DNA of 64,000 nt from an uncultured Saprospiraceae bacterium (GTDB lineage Bacteria > Bacteroidota > Bacteroidia > Chitinophagales > Saprospiraceae). Shown one piece after another: positions 42,921 to 51,933 of this stretch. Each line of letters starts with the position of its first letter. The stretch's first letter is position 1. Under the pieces are notes generated by a model, which searched no databases, was not told the DNA's origin, and was given only the letters and a program-made list of their open reading frames with translations. Position numbers and translations under genes: made by a program. Where the stretch lies: the NCBI GenBank assembly GCA_938045585.1, contig CALIAU010000011.1:248001-312000 (forward strand), in the 5' to 3' direction.

Positions 42921-45389
42921 ATGATTACGTTACCTACAGAAAAATTAGGTTCCTTCTATTTAGGAGCAGAGTACGATACTGAACAAGATAGTCTAACAGA
43001 TATTCCAGTGAATTATGATGCCCGCGATTTGACCACACATGCAGTCTGCGTAGGAATGACAGGAAGTGGGAAGACGGGCTTATGTATTGGACTTCTTGAG
43101 GAAGCGGCCATGGATAAGGTGCCCGCACTTATAATTGATCCAAAGGGAGATATGACAAACTTATTATTGCAGTTTGAAAATTTGAGCCCTGAAGAGTTTG
43201 CTCCATGGATTAATGCTGATGATGCTGCTAGAAAGGGATTAAGTGTAGAAGAGTATACGAAGGCTACGGCAGATAAATGGAAGAATGGTCTCGCAGAATG
43301 GGGGCAATCAGCGGAACGTATTAGGACCTTGAAGAATACAACAGACTTTACTATTTACACTCCTGGATCAACAGCAGGGATGCCTATAAATATTATGGGG
43401 TCATTTTCTGCGCCCGGAATAGATTTTGAAAGTAATGCTGAAATGATTCGCGAACGAATCCAAGGGACGGTAGGTGCCTTGCTTGGTATGATAGGAAGTA
43501 AGGAAGATCCTATCCGCAGCCGAGAGGGTATACTCCTATCAAATTTGTTTGAACATTACTGGTCCAATAATGAGGATTTGGATTTAACCAAGTTGATTAT
43601 GGGTATACAGCAACCGCCTATGACCAAGTTAGGCGTGTTTGATTTAGAAACATTTTATCCAGAAAAAGATCGATTTGATTTAGCGATGGACTTCAATACC
43701 TTGGTTGCTTCTCCTTCGTTTCGGAATTGGTTGACTGGAGAAGAATTGGATATAGATAAGCTATATTTTACAGCTGAGGGCAAACCTAGACATAGCATAT
43801 TTTATATAGCGCATTTGTCAGAAACGGAGCGCATGTTTTTTGTGACACTCTTGTTAAATAATCTGATTACATGGATGCGTAGACAGTCGGGTACATCCAG
43901 TTTACGCAGTCTTTTATATTTCGATGAGATCTTTGGATATTTTCCACCTACAGCAAATCCTCCTTCAAAGAAACCTTTATTGACTATCCTGAAGCAGGGA
44001 AGAGCCTTTGGTATGGGGGCCGTTCTTGTTACTCAAAATCCAGTGGACATAGATTACAAGGGTCTTGCAAATGCAGGAACCTGGTTTATAGGAAAGATGC
44101 AAACAGAAAGAGATAAGGCAAGAGTATTAGATGGTTTGCAGGGAGCAATTGCAGAAGCTGGACAGTCTGGTGATATGGACTTTGATGCGCTTATTTCCTC
44201 TTTGTCAACACGCAAGTTTCTTTTACATAATGTGCATGCAGATGGACCAGTGGTATTTAATACCCGCTGGGTTATGTCATATCTGAGAGGACCAATGACC
44301 AGACCGCAGATCAAGTCTCTCATGTCCAATAGAAAAAAGGAAAGATCAAGAATAAATAATGCTGCACCAGTAGCGGCAAATGCAATGAGCAATGCGGCGA
44401 GTGCAGTAGGTGCAGCAGCTGTTCCTCCTTCAGTGGACCCTTCTGTCGAGCAGAAATTCTTTGCCGTTTGGAAAACACCATCAGAAGCGGGTCTATCGAG
44501 TAGTGCGGAAAAAGAGCTTAAGTATGAGCCACATGTTCTTGCCATAGGCAAGGTGCGCTTTAATGATGATAAGAGAGATGTGGATATGGTCAAAGACATA
44601 GCGGTGCTAACACATGCACCTGATGAATTTGGTCGGGTCAACTGGGATGAGGCAAAAACAGTGGAGAATTGGTCAAAAGCATTATTTGATAATCCTGATC
44701 ATCCGGATAATGTGCCTGTCATGTATAATGATGTGCCGGAATCCATGAATACAGCTAAAGAGTTACGCTCGGTGGAGAAAGAATTTGCTAATTGGTTATA
44801 TGATGAACAGCGGCATCAGGTATTGGAACACTCTAAGTTGAAATTTGTTAGAGGAAAGGATGAGTCCGTAAATGCATTTTTGATGCGTGTAGAAACCGCT
44901 TCCAAAGAAATGCGTGATGAGGATATGGACGAATTACAAGAGAAGTACGAAAAGAAGCTAGATAGGATAGAGGATAAGATTAGGAAAGAAGAAAGAGACT
45001 TAAGTGAGGCAGAAGCAGAAAAAGCAGATAGAAGAAATGATGAATTATTAAATGTAGCTTCTACCGTTTTCGGAGCTGTGTTTGGGGGAAGGCGAAGTAG
45101 AAGAGGATTTAGTTCGGTTACTTCTAAGCGCAGAATGTCAAGAAGAGCAAGTGAAAAGATAGAAGAAAGTAAGGAAGATTTAAAAGAGTTAGAAATCGAC
45201 TATGATGAAATGAAGAGAGAGATGTCAGAAAAGCTAAACTTGATTAAAGAGAAGTATGAGGAATTTGCGAATGATCTATCTAAGGTAGAAGTGAAACCAC
45301 GTAAGGCGGATATTAAGGTAGATAAGGTAATGTTAGTTTGGTATCCATATTGGATAAGTGGAGGTGAGCGGTTTTCAGCTGTTCAATAG
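42921..45389 (+). CDS. HerA/FtsK-like ATPase with C-terminal coiled coil
   Basis: This protein of 822 residues has an N-terminal DUF87-type P-loop ATPase: Walker A GMTGSGKT (45-52), Walker B LLYFDEIF near residue 340, and LVTQNPVDIDYKG. An Ala/Met-rich linker (about 475-510) leads to a charged coiled-coil region (about 660-800). Relatives are annotated as HerA-like helicases or ATP-binding proteins of unclear role, with the fold of DNA translocases. It follows the nuclease gene in the same direction. Action on DNA is inferred from the fold. Confidence 0.8.
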   Translation: MITLPTEKLGSFYLGAEYDTEQDSLTDIPVNYDARDLTTHAVCVGMTGSGKTGLCIGLLEEAAMDKVPALIIDPKGDMTNLLLQFENLSPEEFAPWINADDAARKGLSVEEYTKATADKWKNGLAEWGQSAERIRTLKNTTDFTIYTPGSTAGMPINIMGSFSAPGIDFESNAEMIRERIQGTVGALLGMIGSKEDPIRSREGILLSNLFEHYWSNNEDLDLTKLIMGIQQPPMTKLGVFDLETFYPEKDRFDLAMDFNTLVASPSFRNWLTGEELDIDKLYFTAEGKPRHSIFYIAHLSETERMFFVTLLLNNLITWMRRQSGTSSLRSLLYFDEIFGYFPPTANPPSKKPLLTILKQGRAFGMGAVLVTQNPVDIDYKGLANAGTWFIGKMQTERDKARVLDGLQGAIAEAGQSGDMDFDALISSLSTRKFLLHNVHADGPVVFNTRWVMSYLRGPMTRPQIKSLMSNRKKERSRINNAAPVAANAMSNAASAVGAAAVPPSVDPSVEQKFFAVWKTPSEAGLSSSAEKELKYEPHVLAIGKVRFNDDKRDVDMVKDIAVLTHAPDEFGRVNWDEAKTVENWSKALFDNPDHPDNVPVMYNDVPESMNTAKELRSVEKEFANWLYDEQRHQVLEHSKLKFVRGKDESVNAFLMRVETASKEMRDEDMDELQEKYEKKLDRIEDKIRKEERDLSEAEAEKADRRNDELLNVASTVFGAVFGGRRSRRGFSSVTSKRRMSRRASEKIEESKEDLKELEIDYDEMKREMSEKLNLIKEKYEEFANDLSKVEVKPRKADIKVDKVMLVWYPYWISGGERFSAVQ

Positions 45390-45492
45390 GATTATTCATT
45401 TGGTTTTGAAGGCATAGATTATAATATGCAATCATCAGGCTTCGCAAGAAGACGCGTCAGCAATTGTATTTTAAATATCAAATAGAAATATC

Positions 45493-46038
45493 CTAGTTAG
45501 ATTTAACTGGTACAGCTAATTGTGATTGATATGATCTTTGATAGGTTTTCCAAGGAGTCGTCTTGAAATGATCACCTGCAAAGTAGGTCATAATCAACTC
45601 AAAATTATCTGCGTTTTGAAAACCTGGGATTGCTTGGATTACATTTCCCATTTCGTCTAAGAAGGCTACAGTAGGATAGCTCATTTTTCCTTGCATGAGA
45701 GCTGCTGGTAATTCATGGTATCCACGACGGCCGCTTCTTTGGTACTTGTAGACCTCACCATTAAATTTGATTTCTTGTTTAGACTCACCATCTAATTTGA
45801 TAGCATAGTAGTTTTCATTAATGTATCGTGCTATCCTATCATTTTGGAAGGTCGCCTTATCCATCTTTTTACACCAACCACACCAATCTGTGTAGATGTC
45901 TACTACAAATTTTCTCTTTTCTACTTTATTCTTTTCCATTGCCTGTTCCCACGAAAGCCATTGGACCCTATTTTGAGTGTTTCCTATGACAGTAAAGGAG
46001 ACTAAAAAAAGAACTATTGCTGCAAATCTGATATTCAT
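45493..46038 (-). CDS. Secreted thioredoxin-family protein (CGWC)
   Basis: This protein of 181 residues has a signal peptide (1-21) and a thioredoxin-like domain with redox motif CGWC (53-56) in TDWCGWCKKM, and the cis-Pro loop MSYPTVAF. It belongs to the periplasmic DUF255/thioredoxin_7 group, which probably reduces or isomerises envelope disulfides. I use the ATG at 46038 (MNIRFAAIV) because it opens the signal peptide; the longer frame from 46101 has none. Confidence 0.82.
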   Translation of the reverse strand: MNIRFAAIVLFLVSFTVIGNTQNRVQWLSWEQAMEKNKVEKRKFVVDIYTDWCGWCKKMDKATFQNDRIARYINENYYAIKLDGESKQEIKFNGEVYKYQRSGRRGYHELPAALMQGKMSYPTVAFLDEMGNVIQAIPGFQNADNFELIMTYFAGDHFKTTPWKTYQRSYQSQLAVPVKSN

Positions 46039-46148
46039 CTGGCTGTAAATGTTAAGTTCGAACGTAATAACAAAATAACACTTTTGAAACATCAAATTCA
46101 AACCTCTAATGCCCTCCAGAGGTACATTTAAATGAAATTTAACGCTTT

Positions 46149-47192
46149 TTAGTAGTATTTGGGATATCCATAGCTTATCTGGTCCATTCCTAGACGAAGA
46201 TGCCTTGTCTCAAGACCATGCAGTATAGGTGCTTTTATCCCTGACCCAAGGATTGTGTCTGTAGTAAAAATGCGGTATTCATCCCATAGATTAGCCTTGA
46301 TAAATGAGTCAAGCACTGATTTACCACCTTCAATAATAAGGGAGTATATTTCATTCTCGTAAGCAGCCTTTAGAATATGCTCTAAAGCCCATTCATTCAA
46401 AACAATTACTTGCTTATTAGCGGGTGCTTTATAGCTAGCTTTTGTTGTAAATATTAGGGTTGGAAATTCATCTGATAAGAGCTGATGCGATTTAGGAATT
46501 CGTTCTTGTCTGTCTAAAACAATCCGTTTAGGTGAGTCGCCTGAATAGAGCCTGGTGTTTAATTTGGGGTTATCTATGATGGCAGTTTGTGTACCTACTA
46601 GAATTCCATCTACTTCAGATCTCCATTTGTGACTTAGGGTTTTGGAGTAAGAATTTGTTAGCCAAACTGCTTCTGATTCTTTACCTATAAAACCATCTTT
46701 ACTTTGGGCAAATTTTAGAATCACATAGCTTCGTTTATCGATAGTATTGACAATGAATTTCTTAATGAGATCTTTACCTTCCTGTTCTAAGATCTGCGAC
46801 TCCACATGAACACCGTGCTCTTTTAGTTTAGTTATACTTTGGCCAGCTACTTTTTCAAATGGATCTAGGGTAGATATATATACGTTTTTAATACCATGTT
46901 GGATAATGGCATCTACACAGGGTGGAGTCTTCCCCTGGTGGAAGCAGGGTTCTAAACTAATATAGATAGATGCGTCGGGAATTAGATGTTTGTGTGTATC
47001 CTTGACAGAATGGATGGCATTTATTTCAGCGTGTGCTGCACCATATTTTTTGTGGTATCCTTCACCGATGATTTTATTTTTGTGCACTAGAACAGCTCCG
47101 ACCGTTGGGTTTTTCTTAGTCTCTTTACCGCCCAATTTTGCCAGTTCAAAACAGCGTTGCATGAAAAAAGTATGTGTAGGTGCTGTCGTCAT
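46149..47192 (-). CDS. ribD: Bifunctional riboflavin deaminase/reductase RibD
   Basis: This enzyme of 347 residues catalyses the second and third steps of riboflavin synthesis. The N-terminal deaminase domain (1-145) has the zinc motif HAE (54-56) and PCFHQGKTPPC (82-92). The C-terminal reductase (about 150-345) has AQSKDGFIG and GGKSVLDSF. The length is typical. It follows the cysteine desulfurase gene by 3 bases; no other riboflavin gene is present in the window. Confidence 0.94.
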   Translation of the reverse strand: MTTAPTHTFFMQRCFELAKLGGKETKKNPTVGAVLVHKNKIIGEGYHKKYGAAHAEINAIHSVKDTHKHLIPDASIYISLEPCFHQGKTPPCVDAIIQHGIKNVYISTLDPFEKVAGQSITKLKEHGVHVESQILEQEGKDLIKKFIVNTIDKRSYVILKFAQSKDGFIGKESEAVWLTNSYSKTLSHKWRSEVDGILVGTQTAIIDNPKLNTRLYSGDSPKRIVLDRQERIPKSHQLLSDEFPTLIFTTKASYKAPANKQVIVLNEWALEHILKAAYENEIYSLIIEGGKSVLDSFIKANLWDEYRIFTTDTILGSGIKAPILHGLETRHLRLGMDQISYGYPKYY

Positions 47193-47195
47193 AAT

Positions 47196-48320
47196 TTAGC
47201 TACAAAGTTCAGTTAGGGTTTTTATAAGATAATCCAAATCATCTGTGGTATGTAAGTGTGAAAGGGATACACGTAAACTCTGCCCAGGAACATCTTTAGC
47301 AATTGCTTCTAATACATGGGATGCTTGTTCGACTCCACTGCTGCAGGCACTCCCTGCAGATGCACTAATGCCGGCTATGTCAAGATTGAAAACAAGCATT
47401 TCAGTTTTTCTAGTTTCAGGCAATCGTAAACTTAAAATGTTAGGAAGGTAGAATTCTGTGGCGTTTCCATTCAATTGAATTTGAGGAATACTATCCTTTA
47501 GTTTTGTTAAGAGGTAACTGCGCAGCTCTCTTATTTTTTTATCTCTAGTTTCCATTTCTGCACCGGCCAACTCACTCGCTTTTGCAAAGCCAGCTATACT
47601 AATCAGGTTTTCTGTACCCGCACGCATATTACGTTCTTGTGCACCACCATAAAATAAAGGAGAGATACTATTGTTATTGTTTATGTACACAAGACCAATT
47701 CCCTTAGGGCCATAAATCTTATGCGCAGACACTGCAAGAAAATCAATCTGCAATGCATCGAGATCAATTGGGATTTTACCATAGGTCTGTGCTGCGTCTA
47801 CATTTAAGTAAGCATTGTTTGCCTTACAAATCTCACCAATAGTTTTTAGATCATGCAGTGTCCCAATTTCATTATTCCCGTGCATAAGACTTACAAGAGT
47901 TGTTAGCTCGGATTCTTTTAAGACCCGTTCCAGTTCGGAATGATCAATATTACCATGTGCATCTACATGTAAAAGATCGATTGTTATCTCATCTTTTAAT
48001 GCCTCTAGGGTATGGGTAATGCAATGGTGTTCTGTGGGCGAACTGATAATCCTTTTGACTCCAAGGTCTTGTATGGATTTATGAATCACCATGTTGTTAG
48101 ATTCCGTTGCCCCTGATGTAAAAAATATTTCACCTAAGGATGCCTTTAGTAAGTTTGCACATATTTTACGTGCTTCTTCCACTTCGGCTTTTGCGATGCG
48201 ACCATGATAGTGTACGGATGAAGGATTCCCATAAACATGTTCCATGACACCTTGCATCTTCTCCTTTACTTCGGGTAGAAGGGGAGTTGTAGCAGCGTAA
48301 TCAAAGTAGTAGCGTTGCAT
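47196..48320 (-). CDS. Cysteine desulfurase (NifS/IscS family)
   Basis: This PLP enzyme of 374 residues releases sulfur from cysteine. It has TSGATESNN (68-76), His99 in EHHC, the Schiff-base Lys201 in SAHKIYGPKG, and the catalytic Cys326 in SAGSACSSG. The ATG at 48320 overlaps the preceding stop (TAATG), so translation is coupled to the upstream PLP enzyme gene. It could serve Fe-S or tRNA thiolation; no scaffold gene (iscU) lies next to it. Confidence 0.9.
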   Translation of the reverse strand: MQRYYFDYAATTPLLPEVKEKMQGVMEHVYGNPSSVHYHGRIAKAEVEEARKICANLLKASLGEIFFTSGATESNNMVIHKSIQDLGVKRIISSPTEHHCITHTLEALKDEITIDLLHVDAHGNIDHSELERVLKESELTTLVSLMHGNNEIGTLHDLKTIGEICKANNAYLNVDAAQTYGKIPIDLDALQIDFLAVSAHKIYGPKGIGLVYINNNNSISPLFYGGAQERNMRAGTENLISIAGFAKASELAGAEMETRDKKIRELRSYLLTKLKDSIPQIQLNGNATEFYLPNILSLRLPETRKTEMLVFNLDIAGISASAGSACSSGVEQASHVLEAIAKDVPGQSLRVSLSHLHTTDDLDYLIKTLTELCS

Positions 48321-49822
48321 TAACTTAAGCAGGTAAACCAATCATTAACAATGGCCATCTCATCTAAAGGAAGTCGCTTATGAGTGAACTCATTTGTCTT
48401 AGAATTATAGGAATAATCCTGCGACCACTCTCTGTGGTTTTCTGCTAAGCTCTTAATAGCGTCTAGGACAAATAAGGCTTCTTTGTTTGTCATGGTCGGA
48501 TGTAAAGAAAGTCTTACCCAACCTGGTTTATGTGTTAGATCACCTGTGTTGATTTGATCTGTTATATTCTTAGAGTATTCTTGAGAGACGGCTAAGAGAT
48601 AATGTCCATAGGTACCTGCACAACTACATCCACCTCTTACCTGGATACCAAATCTATCATTCAAAATTTGTACAGCGAGGTTGTAATGCAGATCGTCAAT
48701 GTAAAATGAAATTACTCCCAGTCTATCCTTGATATGATTTGCAAGTACGTTGACATTTTCGATGGCATTCAACTTATCCCAGATAAGATCAATCAACTCT
48801 TCTTCGCGTTGATGAATCTTTTTTGTTGTCATGATCTCCTTGAGTTGAATGCTAAGAGCTACACGTATTGTCTGCAAGAATGCTGGTGTCCCTCCGTCTT
48901 CTCTCGCTTCAATATGGTCATGGTATTTATGTTCGCCCCATGGGTTAGTCCAGTCTACTGTACCACCTCCTGGGTTGTCAGGGATTTTGTTGGAGTACAA
49001 GCTTTGACAGAAAATGAGTATGCCTGTACTGGATGGACCTCCTAGGAATTTATGCGGCGAAAAATAAATAGCGTCGAGTTTTTGTGCTGGGTTTTCAGGA
49101 TGCATGTCAATGTCGATGTAGGGCGCTGAGCAGGCAAAATCTACAAAGCAATAGCCGTTAGACGCATGGATCTTTTCGGCGATATCATGATAGGGTGTGC
49201 TTATGCCTGTTACATTGGAACAGGAGGTAATAGCAGCAATTTTGGTTTTACGGTGTGCGTATGTTTCCAATAAACTATCAAAGTGGTCTAGGTCGACCAA
49301 GCCATTAGCATCTGCATTAATAATTTCTACATCAGCAATTGTTTCTAGCCAAGATGTTTGGTTAGAGTGATGTTCCATATGTGTAATAAACACGATGGGT
49401 TTGTCAGCCTCATCTACCTGAACGTGTTCACAATATTTTTCATGTACACGCATGCCTAAAATTCTTTGGAACTTATTGACCACACCGGTCATCCCAGAAT
49501 TTGAAGAGATGAGAATATCATTTTCGTTTGCGTTCACGTGTTTTCTTATGACCTCCTTCGCTTCGTGATAGGCGTTGGTCATCGTGCAACCCGTAATCGT
49601 AGTTTCCGTATGTGTGTTTGCTACGAATGGATAGATTTTGTTTAGTAGTAAATCTTCTATGTCTTGATACATGCGACCGCTGGCAATCCAGTCAGCATAG
49701 AGGATTTTTTTTCGGCCGTAAGGCGAATCAAACTCCTGATCAATTCCAATTATTTTATTTCTGAATTGACAGAAATAGTCTTCTAGTGAAGTGTCAGTTT
49801 TAGATTCAATACTATTGTTCAT
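48320..49822 (-). CDS. Class V aminotransferase-fold PLP protein, function unclear
   Basis: This protein of 500 residues has the class V aminotransferase fold. The PLP lysine is Lys258 in YFSPHKFLGG, His149/His152 lie in THMEHHSN, the Asp is in FVDFACSAP, and the C-terminal RGGCSCAGTYGHYLL holds two cysteines. It is about 100 residues longer than typical desulfurases. It may be a cysteine desulfurase/selenocysteine lyase relative. The gene ends in the start codon of the NifS-like gene, so two related PLP enzymes are made together. Substrate unknown. Confidence 0.75.
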   Translation of the reverse strand: MNNSIESKTDTSLEDYFCQFRNKIIGIDQEFDSPYGRKKILYADWIASGRMYQDIEDLLLNKIYPFVANTHTETTITGCTMTNAYHEAKEVIRKHVNANENDILISSNSGMTGVVNKFQRILGMRVHEKYCEHVQVDEADKPIVFITHMEHHSNQTSWLETIADVEIINADANGLVDLDHFDSLLETYAHRKTKIAAITSCSNVTGISTPYHDIAEKIHASNGYCFVDFACSAPYIDIDMHPENPAQKLDAIYFSPHKFLGGPSSTGILIFCQSLYSNKIPDNPGGGTVDWTNPWGEHKYHDHIEAREDGGTPAFLQTIRVALSIQLKEIMTTKKIHQREEELIDLIWDKLNAIENVNVLANHIKDRLGVISFYIDDLHYNLAVQILNDRFGIQVRGGCSCAGTYGHYLLAVSQEYSKNITDQINTGDLTHKPGWVRLSLHPTMTNKEALFVLDAIKSLAENHREWSQDYSYNSKTNEFTHKRLPLDEMAIVNDWFTCLS

Positions 49823-49823
49823 C

Positions 49824-51200
49824 TTAGCTTAAGGATTTTACATCATTTATGATCATTTCTGCTAGTTGATCTGCTTCTTCTGCTGAACTACTTTCAGAAT
49901 ATACCCTCAAGATAGGTTCCGTATTTGATTTTCTCAAGTGAACCCAACCATTTTTCATGTCTATTTTGAGTCCATCAATGGTATTTATTTGCTCAGCAGC
50001 ATATTTTGATTTTAGTTCGGAGAAAATCTTATCCAAATCCATACTTTCAGCTAGCTGGATCTTGTGTTTTCTAATCTCATACTTAGGATAGCTGGCATGG
50101 AGTTCCGAGCAAGAAATATTGCGATCGCAGAGTAGGTTTAAAAACAGAGCAATGCCGACAAGTGCATCTCTTCCATAATGCAGATCTGGCAAAATAACTC
50201 CACCATTTCCTTCACCACCGATGACTGCATTCGTCTCTTTCATTTTATTCACCACATTTACTTCACCGACTGCAGAAGCCGAATACGAACCGCCATGTTT
50301 TTCTGTAATATCCGATAAGGCACGTGTTGAAGATAAATTGGAAACTGTATTTCCTTTCTTCTTAGACAATACAAAATCAGCAACTGCTACAAGGGTATTT
50401 TCTTCACCAAAGAAGACGCCGTTATCAGATACAAAGGCAAGACGATCTACATCTGGGTCCACAACGATTCCTAAGTCCGCATTTGTAGCGGCTACTTTTT
50501 CACATAGATCTACTAAATGTGCAGGTAGGGGTTCAGGGTTGTGTGCAAATTCACCAGTTACTTCACCATTAATTAATTCATAGCTGCAATCCAATTTATC
50601 TAAGAGAGGTGGAATAGAGATGGCACCGGTGGAATTGATGCAGTCAACAATAACATGAAATTTACGCGCTTTAATTTTGTCGACATCTAAATAATCAAGA
50701 GCAAGAATTTGATTTATATGCTCTTCCATTGCGTTATCATAAGTAGAGTAGGAGCCCATTTCATCTACAGGGGCAAACTCAAATTTGCTCTCCGCTTCAT
50801 ATTGTAGGACTGTTTTTCCTATGTCAGCCGAAATGAATTCACCCTTATGATTTAGAAACTTTAAGGCATTCCATTGTTTTGGATTATGGCTGGCAGTAAA
50901 AATGATTCCAGCACCTGCAGAAAGTTTGGGAACCATTACTTCAACAGTAGGTGTTGTAGAAAGTCCTAAATCCACCACATCAATACCAAGGGCAAGCAGG
51001 GTATTGCAAGAGAGAGCACTGACGAGTTCTCCAGAAATCCTTCCGTCTCTACCTATAATTACCTTTCTAGGTACATCACAGCTGAGAATCCATTGTCCAA
51101 ATGCAGCAGTGCAAGCCACTATGTCTAAGGGAGTGAGGTTATTACTTGGTTCGCCTCCAATAGTTCCTCTAAAGCCTGAGATTGTTTTAATTAACGCCAC
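49824..51200 (-). CDS. glmM: Phosphoglucosamine mutase / phosphohexomutase
   Basis: This alpha-D-phosphohexomutase of 458 residues has the phosphoserine loop FTASHNPKQWNA (Ser104), metal loop DPDVDRLA, sugar loop GEGNGGVI and phosphate-binding SNTEPILRVY at the C-terminus. It supplies glucosamine-1-phosphate for cell-wall precursors (GlmM), though phosphomannomutase activity cannot be excluded. The start is a GTG at 51200. The stop is one base before the start of the next gene. Confidence 0.85.
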   Translation of the reverse strand: MALIKTISGFRGTIGGEPSNNLTPLDIVACTAAFGQWILSCDVPRKVIIGRDGRISGELVSALSCNTLLALGIDVVDLGLSTTPTVEVMVPKLSAGAGIIFTASHNPKQWNALKFLNHKGEFISADIGKTVLQYEAESKFEFAPVDEMGSYSTYDNAMEEHINQILALDYLDVDKIKARKFHVIVDCINSTGAISIPPLLDKLDCSYELINGEVTGEFAHNPEPLPAHLVDLCEKVAATNADLGIVVDPDVDRLAFVSDNGVFFGEENTLVAVADFVLSKKKGNTVSNLSSTRALSDITEKHGGSYSASAVGEVNVVNKMKETNAVIGGEGNGGVILPDLHYGRDALVGIALFLNLLCDRNISCSELHASYPKYEIRKHKIQLAESMDLDKIFSELKSKYAAEQINTIDGLKIDMKNGWVHLRKSNTEPILRVYSESSSAEEADQLAEMIINDVKSLS

Positions 51201-51224
51201 GATTCGTATATTTTGTTTAGGCTA

Positions 51225-51232
51225 CAAATGTA
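51225..51232 (-). promoter_or_regulatory. Promoter -7 box (TACATTTG) for glmM
   Basis: Minus-strand TACATTTG matches TAnnTTTG and ends 24 bases before the GTG start at 51200. An upstream TTG partner at the usual distance is not clear. Confidence 0.45.
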
Positions 51233-51286
51233 CTATTATGACTGCTTTTAAGGGCTTAATATTCCTATATTCGTCAGATAATTATA

Positions 51287-51865
51287 ATGACAGCAGATCT
51301 AGCAATATTGGCCATTGATGTTATTAAATACGACATGCAATTGTTCGAATTTATTAACAGTGGTATGAGTAATCCCATCTTTGATGCTGTGTTGACCCCT
51401 GCAAGGAATAAATACATTTGGATACCCTTTTACATCTTTATACTTGCTTTTGTAGGCTTTAATTACAAAGAGAATAAGCTCTATTTCTATGTATTTGCGG
51501 CATTAACTGTCATCAGTTCCGATCAGTTATCCAGTAATCTCATCAAGAAAACAGTAAAGCGTATAAGACCCTGCAATGAGATTCAATTAGAACAAGTTGT
51601 AGTAGAACGGGTCCATTGCAGTACGGGCTATAGTTTTACTTCCTCCCACGCAACCAACCATTTTGCGGTTGCTACCTTCCTTTTTCTTTCTTTGTCTCGT
51701 TATCTTCTTTTATTTCGCTGGCCCATACTTGTATGGGCAGGGGTTATTGCCTTTGCTCAAATCTATGTGGGGGTGCATTATCCCATTGATATTCTGTGTG
51801 GGACGATACTAGGTATTATAGTAGGATATATTTTTGGTACTATTCTTGCAAGCATAAATCGTTAA
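51287..51865 (+). CDS. PAP2-family membrane phosphatase
   Basis: This protein of 192 residues has about five or six hydrophobic helices and the phosphatase triad motifs: KTVKRIRP (109-116, a Kx6RP type), SSHATNH and VGVHYPIDI with the final His and Asp. It probably dephosphorylates undecaprenyl pyrophosphate or a lipid phosphate at the membrane. Unlike the protein at 4.0 kb, it keeps the Kx6RP motif. It is divergent from glmM with 86 bases between the starts. Confidence 0.83.
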   Translation: MTADLAILAIDVIKYDMQLFEFINSGMSNPIFDAVLTPARNKYIWIPFYIFILAFVGFNYKENKLYFYVFAALTVISSDQLSSNLIKKTVKRIRPCNEIQLEQVVVERVHCSTGYSFTSSHATNHFAVATFLFLSLSRYLLLFRWPILVWAGVIAFAQIYVGVHYPIDILCGTILGIIVGYIFGTILASINR

Positions 51866-51899
51866 TAAACAGTAATTTAAATATTACTGAAATATTTAA

Positions 51900-51907
51900 T
51901 ATATTTG
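51900..51907 (+). promoter_or_regulatory. Promoter -7 box (TATATTTG) for the P-domain T9SS gene
   Basis: A full TAnnTTTG match ending 26 bases before the ATG at 51934. It supports that start over any upstream in-frame codon. Confidence 0.5.
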
Positions 51908-51933
51908 TCCTTAGTACCAAAAATCGTTTTATT

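Noticed and set aside
44054-44641. Long open frame of 195 codons on the minus strand inside the HerA-like ATPase gene
   Set aside because: It is antisense to a well-supported ATPase with Walker motifs and shows no family features; it is a shadow frame.
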